Shown: positions 54,103-63,831, numbered from the stretch's first letter. The stretch: DNA of 64,000 nt from Kiritimatiellia bacterium (GCA_028716365.1 JAQUPZ010000003.1:310001-374000); one strand, 5' to 3'. The notes: generated by a model from the sequence alone, not told the origin. Program-made: numbers and translations.

Positions 54103-57100
54103 TCAGGCTTCCCCCCACTTTTTCCTTTTCGCATTGAGACATGGGGAGGCGTTGATGGCGACATATACGCTTTTTTCGCCGAATTCCTGTTCAAGTTTAT
54201 GAATAAGTTCTTCATCGGGGAGGACTTTTAAAGAACTGGCAGTTTCTACAAAGACTTTTTGTCCCGTAGGATATTCCAGGCATATGACTACCGGAATATT
54301 GCCTGGATGCATGCGCAACATTTCCTTGATTTTCTCCATTTTCCGCTGTTCCGTGGTTGTTAATGGCAGGTGGAGGCTCAGACGGGTGGCAAAATACTTT
54401 GGGGCATCTGCTAAAGCATATATTTCCTGAGCCATGAGTTTCGGCTGTTCGTCACGTCTGGAAACCTCGCCACAGACCAGTATGGTCGAATCTTTTACTA
54501 TCTGGGCCTGATATTTTCTGTAAGTTTCGGGGAAGACAAGGACGTCAAGTGATCCGTCGAGATCTTCAAGCTGGATGATTGCCCATGGTTCCTTCTTTTT
54601 TGAGATTTTCTTGTCAATCTGTGAAATGATTCCGCCAAGTCGCGTGGGGGTTCTATCGGCAAGTTCTTTGAGTTTCTGGACGGTGGTCAATTGGTATCTT
54701 TGCAGAAGTGTTGCATATTTGGTGAGTGGATGTCCGCTCAGATAAATTCCGAGTAATTCCTTTTCGGCGGCCAGTAATTCACTTTCATGCCACGGTACGC
54801 AATCAGGAAGGTTCTCGCCGGTCGTAACCTCCTGACTATGATCAAGAAGATCGAACAGGTTTCCTTGCCCTGAGCGTTTGTCCCTGCTTGCCTGGGCGGC
54901 ACGGGACATGGCGAAGTCGATTGCCCCGAAAAGTTTTGCGCGGTTCTCGTCAGTTGAATCAAAAGCGCCGGATCTGACAAGACTTTCAATTACTTTTTTA
55001 TTCACCGCTTGTCCATCGATTCTTGAACAGAAATTAACCAGACCTGTAAATTTATTATTTTTCTGCCGTTCGGTAACAATTGCCGCAGAAGCTCCTTCAC
55101 CGACATTTTTAATCCCTGCGAGACCGAATCTTACAGCCCTTTCCAGAGGCTTAAAACGTACACCGCTTTCGTTTACGTCTGGCGGTAATATCTTCAAGTC
55201 CATCTCGATGGCCTCATTTATGAAGACAGGCAGTTTGTCGGCATTGCCAATTTCGCTTGAAAGAAGGGCCGCCATGAATTCGGCAGGATAGTTTGCCTTC
55301 AGATATGCAGTCTGGTATGAAATTATAGCATATCCTGCGCTGTGTGCCTTGTTGAAACCGTATCCTGCAAACTTGGCCATGGTATCAAATATCTTGCCGG
55401 CCAGTTTTGCCTGTATCTTATGAGTCTTGCCGCAACCGGCGATGAATTTTGCGCGTTGATCTTCCATTACTTCAAGTTTCTTTTTCCCCATCGCCTTGCG
55501 AAGAATATCAGCCTGTCCGAGTGAATATCCGGCCAGAACATTGGCGGCTTTCTGTACTTCCTCCTGGTAAAGCATGACGCCGTAAGTTTCTTTCAGAACG
55601 GGTTCGAGCAGGGGATGGTCATAAATTATTTTTGATTTGCCTGTTTTGCGATTGACGTAGTCATCCAACATGTTCATTGGACCCGGACGATAGAGCGCGA
55701 TCATTGCGATAAGATCTTCAATCCTGTCAATGCCGACTCGCCTTATGAGATCCCTCATACCCGGACTTTCAAGCTGGAACACACCGATTGTGTCCCCGCG
55801 GTTGAATAACTCATATGTCAGTTTGTCATCCATTGGAAGGTTGTCGAGATCAATGATCTTCCCGGTTGTATCCTTTACAAGGTCGATGGTTTCCTTGATA
55901 ACCGTCAGTGTCTTAAGGCCCAGGAAATCCATTTTCAGCAGACCGATATCACCGAGCGGCTCCATGCTGTACTGCGTGACGATCTGCTTGTCTTTATCAC
56001 GGCCAAGCGGGATTATTTCCGCAAGTGGCTTTTCGCCGATGACGACACCTGCGGCATGTGTGCCCTGGTTCCTGTACAGTCCCTCCAGCACAAATCCATA
56101 ATCGAGTATTCTTTTACAGTCAGGATTTGTTTCATAAGTTTTCTTGAACTCAGGGTTCATGTCTAGCGCCAGCTTGAGATTCATGTTGGGATCTTCCGGC
56201 ACCATCTTTGAAAGTTTGTCGCAGTCGCCGTATGGAATTTCGAGAACGCGGCCGACATCGCGAATTACGGTTTTGGCACCGAGCGAGCCGAACGTAATGA
56301 TCTGTGCAACATTTTCCCGCCCATACTTGTTCTTTACGTATTCTATTACTTCTCCCCGACGGGCCTGGCAGAAATCGATATCAAAATCAGGAGGCGATAT
56401 TCTTTCCGGATTCAGGAATCGCTCGAAGATCAGACCATACCTGATAGGATCAATTGATGTTATGCCGAGCGCATAAGCAAGCAGACTGCCTCCGCCTGAA
56501 CCGCGCCCCGGTCCAACTGGTATGCCGGCTGTCTTTGCGAAATGGACAAAGTCCCATACCACGAGGTAATAGTTGATGTATCCGGTTTTATCTATGACCC
56601 CAAGTTCATGGTTGAAACGTTCAACGATTTCCCTTTCCTGATCGCTGGACGGATGATCGAAATTCTTCAAGCCATATTTCTGTTCCAATCCCTCCTTGCC
56701 AAGCTTGATTAAATAATTTCTCTGGGTCATTCCTTTTGGCGCATTAAAACTGGGGAAGTGGAGCTTTCCAAATTGGAGTTCCACATTGCACATCTCGGCG
56801 ATTTCAATGGTTCTGTCCATGGCGCCGGGAAACTCCTTAAATAACGGCTCCATTTCGTCCCGTTTTTTCATGTAGAATTCTGCTGTCGGAAGCCGCATTC
56901 GATTGGGATCGGATAATACTGTCTGTGTCTGCAGGCACAACAGCACCTCATGGGCTGGCGCGTGCGATTTCTCAAGGTAGTGCACATCGTTTGTCGCGAC
57001 CATGGGAATTCCGGTCTTGCCGGACAGTTCTTTTATCAACTTGCTTACTTTTCTCTGTTCGGCCATTCCGTTGTCCATGATTTCAAGGAAGAAATTACCC

Positions 57101-57612
57101 TTGCCCAGAATATCGATGTATTCTCCGGCAGAACGTTCGGCCGCTTCCATGTCATCGTTCATCAGGTTTGATGCTACCTCACCCTTGAGACAGGCTGAAA
57201 GGCCAAGCAGTCCTTCGTGGTATTTAGCGAGGAGTTGTTTGTCGATACGCGGCTTGTAGTAGAAACCTTCAAGATGGGCGGTTGTGACGAGCCGGCAGAG
57301 ATTATGGTAACCGGTCTCGTCTTTAACCAGTAGAACGAGATGGTTGTTGGACATTCTTGCTCCATCGATCTTCCTGTCTGTCAGACTGCCCTGTGTCACG
57401 TAGACTTCACAACCCAGGATTGGTTTTACCCCGGCATCGCGGGCTGTCTTGTAGAAATCAATAATGCCATACATCACGCCATGATCGGTAATGGCAACTG
57501 CCGGCATGTTATTGGCTGCAGCTGTACTGACAACCTGTTCAACACGGCAGGCACCATCCAGCAGACTATAGCTGGAATGCAGATGCAAATGGACAAATTG
57601 TTTAGTACTCAT
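54103..57612 (-). CDS. dnaE: DNA polymerase III alpha subunit
   Basis: A 1,169-residue replicative polymerase of the DnaE1 class. The PHP domain opens the protein (FVHLHLHSSYSLLDGACR). The catalytic palm has PDFDIDFCQARRGEVIEYV, with GPGRGSGGGSLLAYALGIT and YGRENVAQIITFGSLGAKT nearby. GYGFNKAHSAGYAIISYQTAYLKAN and a C-terminal OB-fold (about 1000-1080, GGIISQIDKKISKKKEPWAI) follow. The length is normal. ATG 57612 is chosen, although an in-frame TTG precedes it. It is monocistronic as far as seen, downstream of a divergent region shared with gmhA. Confidence 0.95.
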   Translation of the reverse strand: MSTKQFVHLHLHSSYSLLDGACRVEQVVSTAAANNMPAVAITDHGVMYGIIDFYKTARDAGVKPILGCEVYVTQGSLTDRKIDGARMSNNHLVLLVKDETGYHNLCRLVTTAHLEGFYYKPRIDKQLLAKYHEGLLGLSACLKGEVASNLMNDDMEAAERSAGEYIDILGKGNFFLEIMDNGMAEQRKVSKLIKELSGKTGIPMVATNDVHYLEKSHAPAHEVLLCLQTQTVLSDPNRMRLPTAEFYMKKRDEMEPLFKEFPGAMDRTIEIAEMCNVELQFGKLHFPSFNAPKGMTQRNYLIKLGKEGLEQKYGLKNFDHPSSDQEREIVERFNHELGVIDKTGYINYYLVVWDFVHFAKTAGIPVGPGRGSGGGSLLAYALGITSIDPIRYGLIFERFLNPERISPPDFDIDFCQARRGEVIEYVKNKYGRENVAQIITFGSLGAKTVIRDVGRVLEIPYGDCDKLSKMVPEDPNMNLKLALDMNPEFKKTYETNPDCKRILDYGFVLEGLYRNQGTHAAGVVIGEKPLAEIIPLGRDKDKQIVTQYSMEPLGDIGLLKMDFLGLKTLTVIKETIDLVKDTTGKIIDLDNLPMDDKLTYELFNRGDTIGVFQLESPGMRDLIRRVGIDRIEDLIAMIALYRPGPMNMLDDYVNRKTGKSKIIYDHPLLEPVLKETYGVMLYQEEVQKAANVLAGYSLGQADILRKAMGKKKLEVMEDQRAKFIAGCGKTHKIQAKLAGKIFDTMAKFAGYGFNKAHSAGYAIISYQTAYLKANYPAEFMAALLSSEIGNADKLPVFINEAIEMDLKILPPDVNESGVRFKPLERAVRFGLAGIKNVGEGASAAIVTERQKNNKFTGLVNFCSRIDGQAVNKKVIESLVRSGAFDSTDENRAKLFGAIDFAMSRAAQASRDKRSGQGNLFDLLDHSQEVTTGENLPDCVPWHESELLAAEKELLGIYLSGHPLTKYATLLQRYQLTTVQKLKELADRTPTRLGGIISQIDKKISKKKEPWAIIQLEDLDGSLDVLVFPETYRKYQAQIVKDSTILVCGEVSRRDEQPKLMAQEIYALADAPKYFATRLSLHLPLTTTEQRKMEKIKEMLRMHPGNIPVVICLEYPTGQKVFVETASSLKVLPDEELIHKLEQEFGEKSVYVAINASPCLNAKRKKWGEA

Positions 57613-57746
57613 CAAGAGGGATGATGCTAACCAGCCTGTTGTAAAAGAAAAGCTTTTTTGACCATGTTTGTTTATATCTTTTCCGGAAAAACAGAGTTAA
57701 CTTTCCGATTATTGGGCCGGATTCATTAAATCGGTCTTCTCTTTAT

Positions 57747-57786
57747 CACTTGCCGTCATTCACCTGCAGGTCGATGACGGCAAGTG
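57747..57786. promoter_or_regulatory. Large palindrome between dnaE and gmhA
   Basis: Perfect 13-base arms CACTTGCCGTCAT and ATGACGGCAAGTG flank a 14-base loop that itself contains the palindrome ACCTGCAGGT. No T-tract follows. It lies in the divergent intergenic region, 68 bases before the gmhA start. Confidence 0.6.
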
Positions 57787-57853
57787 AATGGTCAGAATAC
57801 TGCTGTGGACAGTATTTACATGCTGTGTTACTATTTCTTTCACCGGAGATGTT

Positions 57854-58435
57854 ATGAAAAAATATAAGGTCGACAAGGTTCGTATAAGAAAGAACATAGA
57901 AAACAGCATCATAGCTATTACGGCACTTTCTTCCAGGGTTGGTGAAATTGCCGCTATTTCCTCGGGAATCATTGCTGCGCTGAAGGCCGGAAACAAGATA
58001 CTGGTTGCAGGTAATGGAGGCAGTGCCGCCGAAGCTCTTCATTTTGCGGAAGAACTTACAGGTAGATTTAAATCAAACAGGGTGCCTTTGCCGGCGATTG
58101 CGCTTCCGGCTGATTGTACAGCCCTGACGTGTATCGGTAATGATTTTGGATTTGAAGCGATTTTCAGCCGGCAGGTTGAAGCGCTTGGCAGGGCGGGAGA
58201 CGTCCTGGTCCTGTTCAGTACAAGCGGCAATTCTGTGAATCTTATCAGGGCACTGAAGGTTGCCGAAAGGCGGAAATTGAGAACTGTGTGTTTCCTGGGG
58301 GGGAACGGCGGGGTAATGGCAGGTAAAGGTGATTGGGAAATAATCGTAAAACATGCGGAAACTGCCAGGATCCAAGAAGCTCACCAGGTGATCCTGCATT
58401 TGATTCTTGATGCAATTGAACAAGCATATATCTGA
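57854..58435 (+). CDS. gmhA: SIS-domain phosphoheptose isomerase
   Basis: 193 residues, the normal length for GmhA, which converts sedoheptulose-7-phosphate to D-glycero-manno-heptose-7-phosphate for LPS core or S-layer heptose. The SIS motifs are present: LVAGNGGSAAEALHFAEELTG (about 51-70), FSTSGNSVNLIRAL near 121, and EAHQVILH near 176. GNGGSAAEA replaces the common GNGGSxxDA. GGAGATGTT before ATG 57854 supports that start over 57788. A secreted-protein gene follows 2 bases after its stop. DiaA-type regulators share the fold and are the main alternative. Confidence 0.85.
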   Translation: MKKYKVDKVRIRKNIENSIIAITALSSRVGEIAAISSGIIAALKAGNKILVAGNGGSAAEALHFAEELTGRFKSNRVPLPAIALPADCTALTCIGNDFGFEAIFSRQVEALGRAGDVLVLFSTSGNSVNLIRALKVAERRKLRTVCFLGGNGGVMAGKGDWEIIVKHAETARIQEAHQVILHLILDAIEQAYI

Positions 58436-58437
58436 AA

Positions 58438-59229
58438 ATGAAAACAATTCATCATGTCGTTTTGATTCTTTCGATTTTGTTGTTTATACCTTTTTTTTCC
58501 CGTGCTGATTTGCGTGTTGTATTAAAATTATCTCCTGTTTCCGCAATACAATTTGAGACAATCAATGCTTATGTATCAGTCTTGAATGACAGCGATCGTG
58601 AGTTTATTCTCGACGAAAGCGACAGGGAAAACAAAGCGCATGCTGTATTCATTGTAGAGAGAAAACGTGATGATATTGTAAAGCGAATCGATGATCGTCC
58701 TCCGGTGAAAAAGCTGGTAATTGCATCCGGTGCGAAACAGGATTTCATTTCTGATGTTTCTCTGCTTTATGATCTCGGGACTACAGGCCGATATGTTGTC
58801 AAGGCTGCGATTGAAGTAGGCAATATCCGATACGAATCAAATCCGGTGGTTTTGGATATTGTCCGCGGGATAGAATTGGCATCTGTTTCCAGGTCAGTCC
58901 CGGGTTATCCTGATCGCGTTCGAAGGTATATTCTTCGCTATTGGACCAGGGAAAAAAGAGAATTTATTTTCCTATGTGTTGATGAAGATGACGGGAAGAC
59001 AAGTTACGGGGTTTTCCTGCTTGGAGGGCTGATTCGTGTTAACAAGCCAACTATCAATGTTGACAGGAAGGGGAATGTAAAGGTTATTCATCAGACGAAC
59101 CGTGATTGTTTTATATGGTCGGAATTCGAATCAAATCAGGATGGCGTTTTTTTCATAGATCAATCTTATCATGGCGTCGATGGGAAACCTTACCAGTTTT
59201 TAAAAGAACCGTCTCCTTCGCCAAAGTGA
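58438..59229 (+). CDS. Secreted protein of unknown function
   Basis: 263 residues with a signal peptide (KTIHHVVLILSILLFIPFFS, cleavage near SRA). The mature part begins with an Ig-like beta pattern (VVLKLSPVSAIQFETINAYV, then SVLNDSDREFILDE), followed by more beta-rich sequence with YVVKAAIEVGNIRYES. It resembles extracytoplasmic adaptor domains in general but no family is recognised. It is 2 bases downstream of gmhA, so co-transcribed, and converges on nfnB. Confidence 0.65.
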   Translation: MKTIHHVVLILSILLFIPFFSRADLRVVLKLSPVSAIQFETINAYVSVLNDSDREFILDESDRENKAHAVFIVERKRDDIVKRIDDRPPVKKLVIASGAKQDFISDVSLLYDLGTTGRYVVKAAIEVGNIRYESNPVVLDIVRGIELASVSRSVPGYPDRVRRYILRYWTREKREFIFLCVDEDDGKTSYGVFLLGGLIRVNKPTINVDRKGNVKVIHQTNRDCFIWSEFESNQDGVFFIDQSYHGVDGKPYQFLKEPSPSPK

Positions 59230-59303
59230 CCTGACTATTGCGCATGGTAATGTTGATTGTAAATAGAGCGCTTCCAATGACCAATCTTGGCAACGCAAGC
59301 TTC

Positions 59304-60794
59304 TTAAGAAGCAAGCAGTTTGTTGATTGAAGCGGCGGCTGTGCGCCCCTGTCCCATGGCAAGAATGACTGTGGCAGCACCCAGGACAATATCACCCCCT
59401 GCATACACCCGATCTACCGAAGTTTTGCCGTTTTCATCCACAATAATGTTACCCCATTTCGTGGTTACCATTTCGGGTGTGGTTTGTTTTATCAGTGGAT
59501 TGGAATCGTTACCGATTGCAACGATAACGGTATCAACTTCCATGGTGAATTCACTGCCCCGGATTTCCACTGGTCTGCGGCGACCGGAATCGTCAGGCGC
59601 TCCAAGTTCATACCGAAGGCACTCCATGGCTTTAACATGACCCTTTTCGTCGCCAAGGATACGCTTGGCGTTTTCGAGTATATGGAATATTACTCCTTCT
59701 TCCTTGGCGTGTCTCACTTCTTCAATTCGAGCCGGCATCTCTACCTCAGTTCGACGGTAAACAAGATGCACATCCTGTGCACCCAGCCGGACGGCAGAAC
59801 GAGCCGCATCCATGGCAACGTTACCCCCTCCGAGAACTACAACCTTACGGGAATAGGCGACAGGGGTGTCTGCATTTTCACGGTCATAGGCACGCATCAG
59901 ATTTACACGCGTCAGGAATTCATTGGCAGAATAGACTCCAACGAGATTTTCTCCTTCGATGTTCATGAATTTGGGCAGGCCTGCACCTGTGCCGATAAAT
60001 ACGGCATCAAAGCCGTCTTTATCGATAAGATCCCTGAGTTTACGTGTACGTCCAACGACAAAACTGGTTTTGATTTCGACGCCCATCGATTTGAGCGTGT
60101 TTATTTCTTTTTCGACAATAGCTTTTGGAAGACGAAATTCAGGGATGCCATACATCATTACGCCGCCTGGTTTATGGAATGCTTCAAACATGGTGACAGC
60201 GTGGCCTTCCCGTCTCACATCAGCTGCGACGGTGATACTTGCAGGACCACTGCCTATAACGGCGACTTTCTTTCCCGTTTGAGGTTTAATGGCTGGTGTT
60301 TCCTGCTTGTCACTTTTCCGTTCCAAGTCAGCAACAAATCGTTCTATCCGGCCTATGGAAACAGCCTTGTCCACGCTCTTGAGCGATTTCCCAACAGTAC
60401 AGTTAAGTTGACATTGTACTTCCTGCGGGCAAACCCGGCCACAAACGGCAGGCAGGAGGCTGTTCTTCTTTATAATGTCGATTGATTTCTGAAAATTACC
60501 TTCAGCGGCGGCTGAAACAAAACCCGGGATGTCAATTCGAACGGGGCATCCTTCTATACAAGGCGCGGTTTTGCACTTGAGGCATCTCATGGCTTCAAGC
60601 CTTGTCTGTTCAGGGGTGTAACCAAGCGCTACTTCGCTCATATTGCCGCGTCGTTTGTCCGGATCCTGTGAAGGCATTTCCTGCGCTGGTATGGCGAGTC
60701 TTTCTTTAGGCGAAAGTTGTTTGCCTGTACTGAGAATCTTGCTCATCAACTCATTTGCTTCGCCTGCAAGTTGTTCTTTGTCTTTATGGCTCAT
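59304..60794 (-). CDS. nfnB: NADPH-dependent flavoprotein, NfnB/GltD-like
   Basis: 496 residues. The N-terminal domain has two [4Fe-4S] clusters' worth of Cys: CLKCKTAPCIEGCPV near 71, and CGRVCPQEVQCQLNC near 117. FAD binding is at VAVIGSGPASIT, the NADP Rossmann motif at VVVLGGGNVAMDAARSAVRL, and the C-terminal FAD motif at RVYAGGDIVLGAATV. Alone it would read as a glutamate synthase small chain. The adjacent NfnA-like gene and absence of a large subunit favour the electron-bifurcating ferredoxin:NADP+ oxidoreductase. ATG 60794 overlaps the upstream stop as ATGA. Confidence 0.87.
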   Translation of the reverse strand: MSHKDKEQLAGEANELMSKILSTGKQLSPKERLAIPAQEMPSQDPDKRRGNMSEVALGYTPEQTRLEAMRCLKCKTAPCIEGCPVRIDIPGFVSAAAEGNFQKSIDIIKKNSLLPAVCGRVCPQEVQCQLNCTVGKSLKSVDKAVSIGRIERFVADLERKSDKQETPAIKPQTGKKVAVIGSGPASITVAADVRREGHAVTMFEAFHKPGGVMMYGIPEFRLPKAIVEKEINTLKSMGVEIKTSFVVGRTRKLRDLIDKDGFDAVFIGTGAGLPKFMNIEGENLVGVYSANEFLTRVNLMRAYDRENADTPVAYSRKVVVLGGGNVAMDAARSAVRLGAQDVHLVYRRTEVEMPARIEEVRHAKEEGVIFHILENAKRILGDEKGHVKAMECLRYELGAPDDSGRRRPVEIRGSEFTMEVDTVIVAIGNDSNPLIKQTTPEMVTTKWGNIIVDENGKTSVDRVYAGGDIVLGAATVILAMGQGRTAAASINKLLAS

Positions 60795-61642
60795 TTCTTT
60801 GCTTTTACCATGCTTTCTTCCAGATGACATTTCTCATGAGCCTTGTCTTCGAGATTCTTGTATGCACCAAGCCTCTTCATCATATTGTCGAAATCAACCT
60901 GGTGACCATCAAACTCCGGTCCATCCACACAAACGAATTTTGTCTTTCCGCCAACCGTAACACGGCATCCGCCGCACATTCCTGTACCGTCAATCATGAT
61001 CGTATTTAATGATACAACTGTCGGAACGTTATAAGGTTTCGTTGTCTGTGCGCAGAATTTCATCATTATGGGTGGACCTATGGCTACGGCCATATCTGGT
61101 TTGGGTACACGTTCGCATATTTCCTTGAGTGGTTCTGTTACAAGACATTTCCTGCCGTACGAACCATCATCTGTACAAATGATGAGTTCATCTGCAATCT
61201 TTCCCATCAGGTCTTCCATGATCAGGAGTTCTTTGTTTCTTGCACCCATGATTATGATCATCTTGTTTCCGGCCTTTTTCATGCCTTCTGCGATGGGATG
61301 TAGAGGGGCAACACCTATTCCACCACCGACGCAAACCACAGTGCCGAATTTCTCTATGTGCGTTGGCCTGCCGAGAGGGCCGAGCAGATTCTGTATCGCG
61401 TCGCCCGGGTTAAGATCGGCCAGATTATGTGTAGTTTTGCCGACAGTCTGAAATATTAAAGTGATTGTTCCTTCTGCCGTATTGGCGTCGGCAATAGTAA
61501 GAGGGATACGTTCACCGAAGTCAGAATCTAGCTGAACGATAACGAACTGGCCTGGTTTTCGTTCCTCTGCGATGAGAGGTGCATGTACCTTCATCCGGAA
61601 AACTTCATTCGACAGTTGCTTCTTCTCAAGGATTTTATTCAT
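60791..61642 (-). CDS. nfnA: Ferredoxin:NADP+ oxidoreductase FAD/NAD subunit, NfnA-like
   Basis: A 283-residue ferredoxin-reductase-fold subunit. FAD region: GQFVIVQLDSDFGERIPLTI. NAD(H) region: VVCVGGGIGVAPLHPIAEGM and DMAVAIGPPIMM. C-terminal [2Fe-2S] cysteines are in MCGGCRVTVGG and FVCVDGPEFDGH, as in PyrK and NfnA. With NfnB it transfers electrons between NADH, reduced ferredoxin and NADP+ in anaerobes. SudB (sulfide dehydrogenase) is a synonymous family member. It is the first gene of the two-gene operon, and a promoter is expected in 61643-61795. Confidence 0.87.
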   Translation of the reverse strand: MNKILEKKQLSNEVFRMKVHAPLIAEERKPGQFVIVQLDSDFGERIPLTIADANTAEGTITLIFQTVGKTTHNLADLNPGDAIQNLLGPLGRPTHIEKFGTVVCVGGGIGVAPLHPIAEGMKKAGNKMIIIMGARNKELLIMEDLMGKIADELIICTDDGSYGRKCLVTEPLKEICERVPKPDMAVAIGPPIMMKFCAQTTKPYNVPTVVSLNTIMIDGTGMCGGCRVTVGGKTKFVCVDGPEFDGHQVDFDNMMKRLGAYKNLEDKAHEKCHLEESMVKAKK

Positions 61643-61795
61643 TTTGTGCTACATAAGCGGCTTAACAACTGTGGATAATATGTGTTTATAAACAGAAAGA
61701 AGGAACTAATTGGATTATCGTCGTATGTCAATAGGCCTTACCTGATCATCGCGGCCGCCGCAGGTAAAAACAATAAACCAGCCAAGGTGGTATCG

Positions 61796-62428
61796 TTACT
61801 TCTTGTCGCCGGCTTTCTTGTCCTTCTCCTTCTCTTTGTCTTTTTCTTTATCTTCAGCTGCAGGAGCGGCAGATTCCTGGCTTCCCAGGGTTCCTCCGCT
61901 GAGTTCTGAAAGTTTGCTGTTAAAAAGACTCCGGGCGCTTTCCAGGAACGCTTCCCTGTCGGAAGTACCCTTGTCGTCGATCTTTCTGTTACCCATTATT
62001 TTGCTCAGTTTCTTTTGCTGTTCTTCAATGTTTTTTTGTCTGGCCTCTTCAGCTTCTGCCAGGGCTTGTTCCATGTTGTTTAATCTTGCCGTTGCCTTTT
62101 CCTGGTCAGTAAATTTGTCCACAATCATTACTTTTTTTTGCGATATTGCACTCCGGGGGAATTTCTTGGTTGTAGATCCCTCAGCTTTCCATGCTTTCTC
62201 AGACGCGGCCATTGTTTTGTCCCATATTTTTGACTCACCGGCTATTTCTTCAAGCAGGGCTTTGTACTCAGTTTGAGAAACCAGTTTATAGGACAACATC
62301 TTTGCATGATCAAAATACTTGACGATAAAGTATGTTTCCGGTTTTGCCTGTGCCGTAGTGTCGTCTGCGGCATGGCCGAGGATGGTGATTAATGAACATG
62401 ATGCGGCAAGTATAATCAGTCTTTTCAT
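61796..62428 (-). CDS. Secreted protein with highly charged C-terminus
   Basis: 210 residues, unknown family. The signal peptide is MKRLIILAASCSLITILGHA. Helical regions follow (YKALLEEIAGESKIWDKTMA, and MEQALAEAEEARQKNIEEQQ, likely coiled coil). The protein ends in a low-complexity Lys/Glu/Asp tail (EDKEKDKEKEKDKKAGDKK). GGAGGCCAAA before the ATG is a strong ribosome site. It lies 24 bases after the NifU-like gene in the same direction, so probably one transcript. No function proposed. Confidence 0.7.
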   Translation of the reverse strand: MKRLIILAASCSLITILGHAADDTTAQAKPETYFIVKYFDHAKMLSYKLVSQTEYKALLEEIAGESKIWDKTMAASEKAWKAEGSTTKKFPRSAISQKKVMIVDKFTDQEKATARLNNMEQALAEAEEARQKNIEEQQKKLSKIMGNRKIDDKGTSDREAFLESARSLFNSKLSELSGGTLGSQESAAPAAEDKEKDKEKEKDKKAGDKK

Positions 62429-62452
62429 TTTGGCCTCCGTGTTCGTAAAATA

Positions 62453-62674
62453 TTATTCTACTCTTTCGACAGTTATCTTTTCGTCTATTGTATCCCGAAG
62501 ATCTTTTTCGATACCCTGTTTGATCGTAATAGATGCATGAGGACATCCACCGCATGCACCCCTGAGTTTCAGTTTCACATTTGTACCGGTAATTTCGACA
62601 ACTTCCAGGTCTCCGCCGTCAGCCTGCAGCATGCCCCTTATCTCTTCGAGTCTCGCCCTGATTTTTTTTTCCAT
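62453..62674 (-). CDS. NifU C-terminal-domain protein (Fe-S scaffold)
   Basis: 73 residues consisting only of the NifU-like C-terminal domain. MLQADGGDLEVVEI is the family start, and CGGCPHA (Cys41, Cys44) is the cluster-binding pair. Homologues carry [4Fe-4S] clusters to apo-proteins in the cytoplasm. Full-length NifU or SufB partners are not in the window. The nearby NfnA/NfnB proteins need clusters, but this is only a contextual link. Confidence 0.88.
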   Translation of the reverse strand: MEKKIRARLEEIRGMLQADGGDLEVVEITGTNVKLKLRGACGGCPHASITIKQGIEKDLRDTIDEKITVERVE

Positions 62675-62862
62675 ATTTCTCTCTTAATTTTTAATTCGCA
62701 TCTCTATAACATTAAACGTATAAACTAGAATAATTATTGCCGATCATCAAGGCAAAAACTGGAGTAATAAGTGGGAATTCATAAAGAACTTACATGAATG
62801 GTAAAATGGCTGATTTAATGATATTATCAATAAAAAATTGCTAATGTATTTATGGAGGAGTT

Positions 62863-63525
62863 GTGGGGAAATTGATTGATGAAGATGATTACGGGCGGTT
62901 ACGTGGCCGGATGATCGGGATTCTTCGCTCCGAATATAAGATCAGGAGTGAAGCGGTATTGGGCGCAATGTCGAAGATCAGGCGGCATGTATTTATTCCC
63001 GAGAAGGAACGGACCAGCTGTGATCCGTATGGCGATCATCCGTGCCCGATCGGCCACGATCAGACGATTTCGCAGCCTTTTATAGTAGCATATATGACCG
63101 AACGCCTGGATTTGAAAAAAGGTGAAAAAGTACTCGAAGTCGGCACGGGATCAGGTTACCAGGCGGCAGTTCTTGCAGAAATGGGTATTAATGTTTTCAG
63201 TGTAGAGATAATTCCGGAGCTTGCTGCGCAGGCCCGGAAGGTATTGGACGAGGAAGGATATACGAATGTACATATTTTAACCGGTGATGCTTATAAGGGT
63301 TGGCAACAACATTCACCTTATGATGCAGTGATAGTGACTTGCGGACCTGAAGAAATGCCTGATGAGCTTGTGATGCAACTTAAAGAAAATGGACGGATGA
63401 TCCTGCCGGTTGGAGTGGATGTGCAGCAGCTTGTTATTGTGCGAAAGAAGGACGGCAAAGTGAGTCGGGAAAATGATATCTTGGTGCGGTTTGTTCCTAT
63501 GATTTCCGGGAAGGTCAGTAAATGA
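62863..63525 (+). CDS. pcm: Protein-L-isoaspartate O-methyltransferase
   Basis: 220 residues. It repairs isoaspartyl damage in proteins using S-adenosylmethionine. Motifs are GHDQTISQPFIVAYMTERL near 65, the SAM loop VLEVGTGSGYQAAVLAEMG near 90, and YDAVIVTCGPEEMPDELVMQ. The start is GTG 62863 with GGAGG 5 bases upstream. Its stop overlaps the acylphosphatase ATG as ATGA, so the two are co-translated. Confidence 0.93.
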   Translation: MGKLIDEDDYGRLRGRMIGILRSEYKIRSEAVLGAMSKIRRHVFIPEKERTSCDPYGDHPCPIGHDQTISQPFIVAYMTERLDLKKGEKVLEVGTGSGYQAAVLAEMGINVFSVEIIPELAAQARKVLDEEGYTNVHILTGDAYKGWQQHSPYDAVIVTCGPEEMPDELVMQLKENGRMILPVGVDVQQLVIVRKKDGKVSRENDILVRFVPMISGKVSK

Positions 63526-63797
63526 AGAAAAAAGCGCATTTTATTATTCAGGGCCGTGTCCAGGGGGTCTGTTACAGAATGTATGCTTGTGAAGAAGCGG
63601 AACGTCTTGGATTGGCTGGTTGGGTAAGGAATAAAGCTGATGGCACTGTCGAAATTGTTGCCGAAGGCGAGGAGAATGACTTGGCGGCATTCTTGTGCTG
63701 GTGCAGGCGCGGTCCATCGTATGCGAAAGTAACGGGAATAATAGAAAAATATTCTGATGTTACTGGTGAGTTCGATGAATTCATGATAACCGGATAG
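63522..63797 (+). CDS. acyP: Acylphosphatase
   Basis: 91 residues, the canonical size. It hydrolyses acyl phosphates. The family signature GRVQGVCYRMYACEEAERLG places the phosphate-binding Arg19, and GWVRNKADGTVEI supplies the catalytic Asn37. The start codon overlaps the pcm stop by 4 bases. Confidence 0.93.
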   Translation: MKKKAHFIIQGRVQGVCYRMYACEEAERLGLAGWVRNKADGTVEIVAEGEENDLAAFLCWCRRGPSYAKVTGIIEKYSDVTGEFDEFMITG

Positions 63798-63831
63798 GGA
63801 AACAAAATGATGAAGGGCGAAACGGAAATCG

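Noticed and set aside
59299..59312. Palindrome GCTTCTTAAGAAGC at the nfnB stop codon as a terminator
   Set aside because: The stem has no loop, the arms are AT-rich and no T-tract follows. It lies in coding sequence.
59304..60794. Glutamate synthase small subunit (gltD)
   Set aside because: No large subunit is adjacent, and an NfnA-type partner overlaps it by 4 bases. NfnB fits the context better.
61682..61909. Short plus-strand frame with a hydrophobic stretch
   Set aside because: It is antisense to the charged tail of the 61796-62428 gene. The hydrophobicity is the complement of its Lys/Glu-rich codons.
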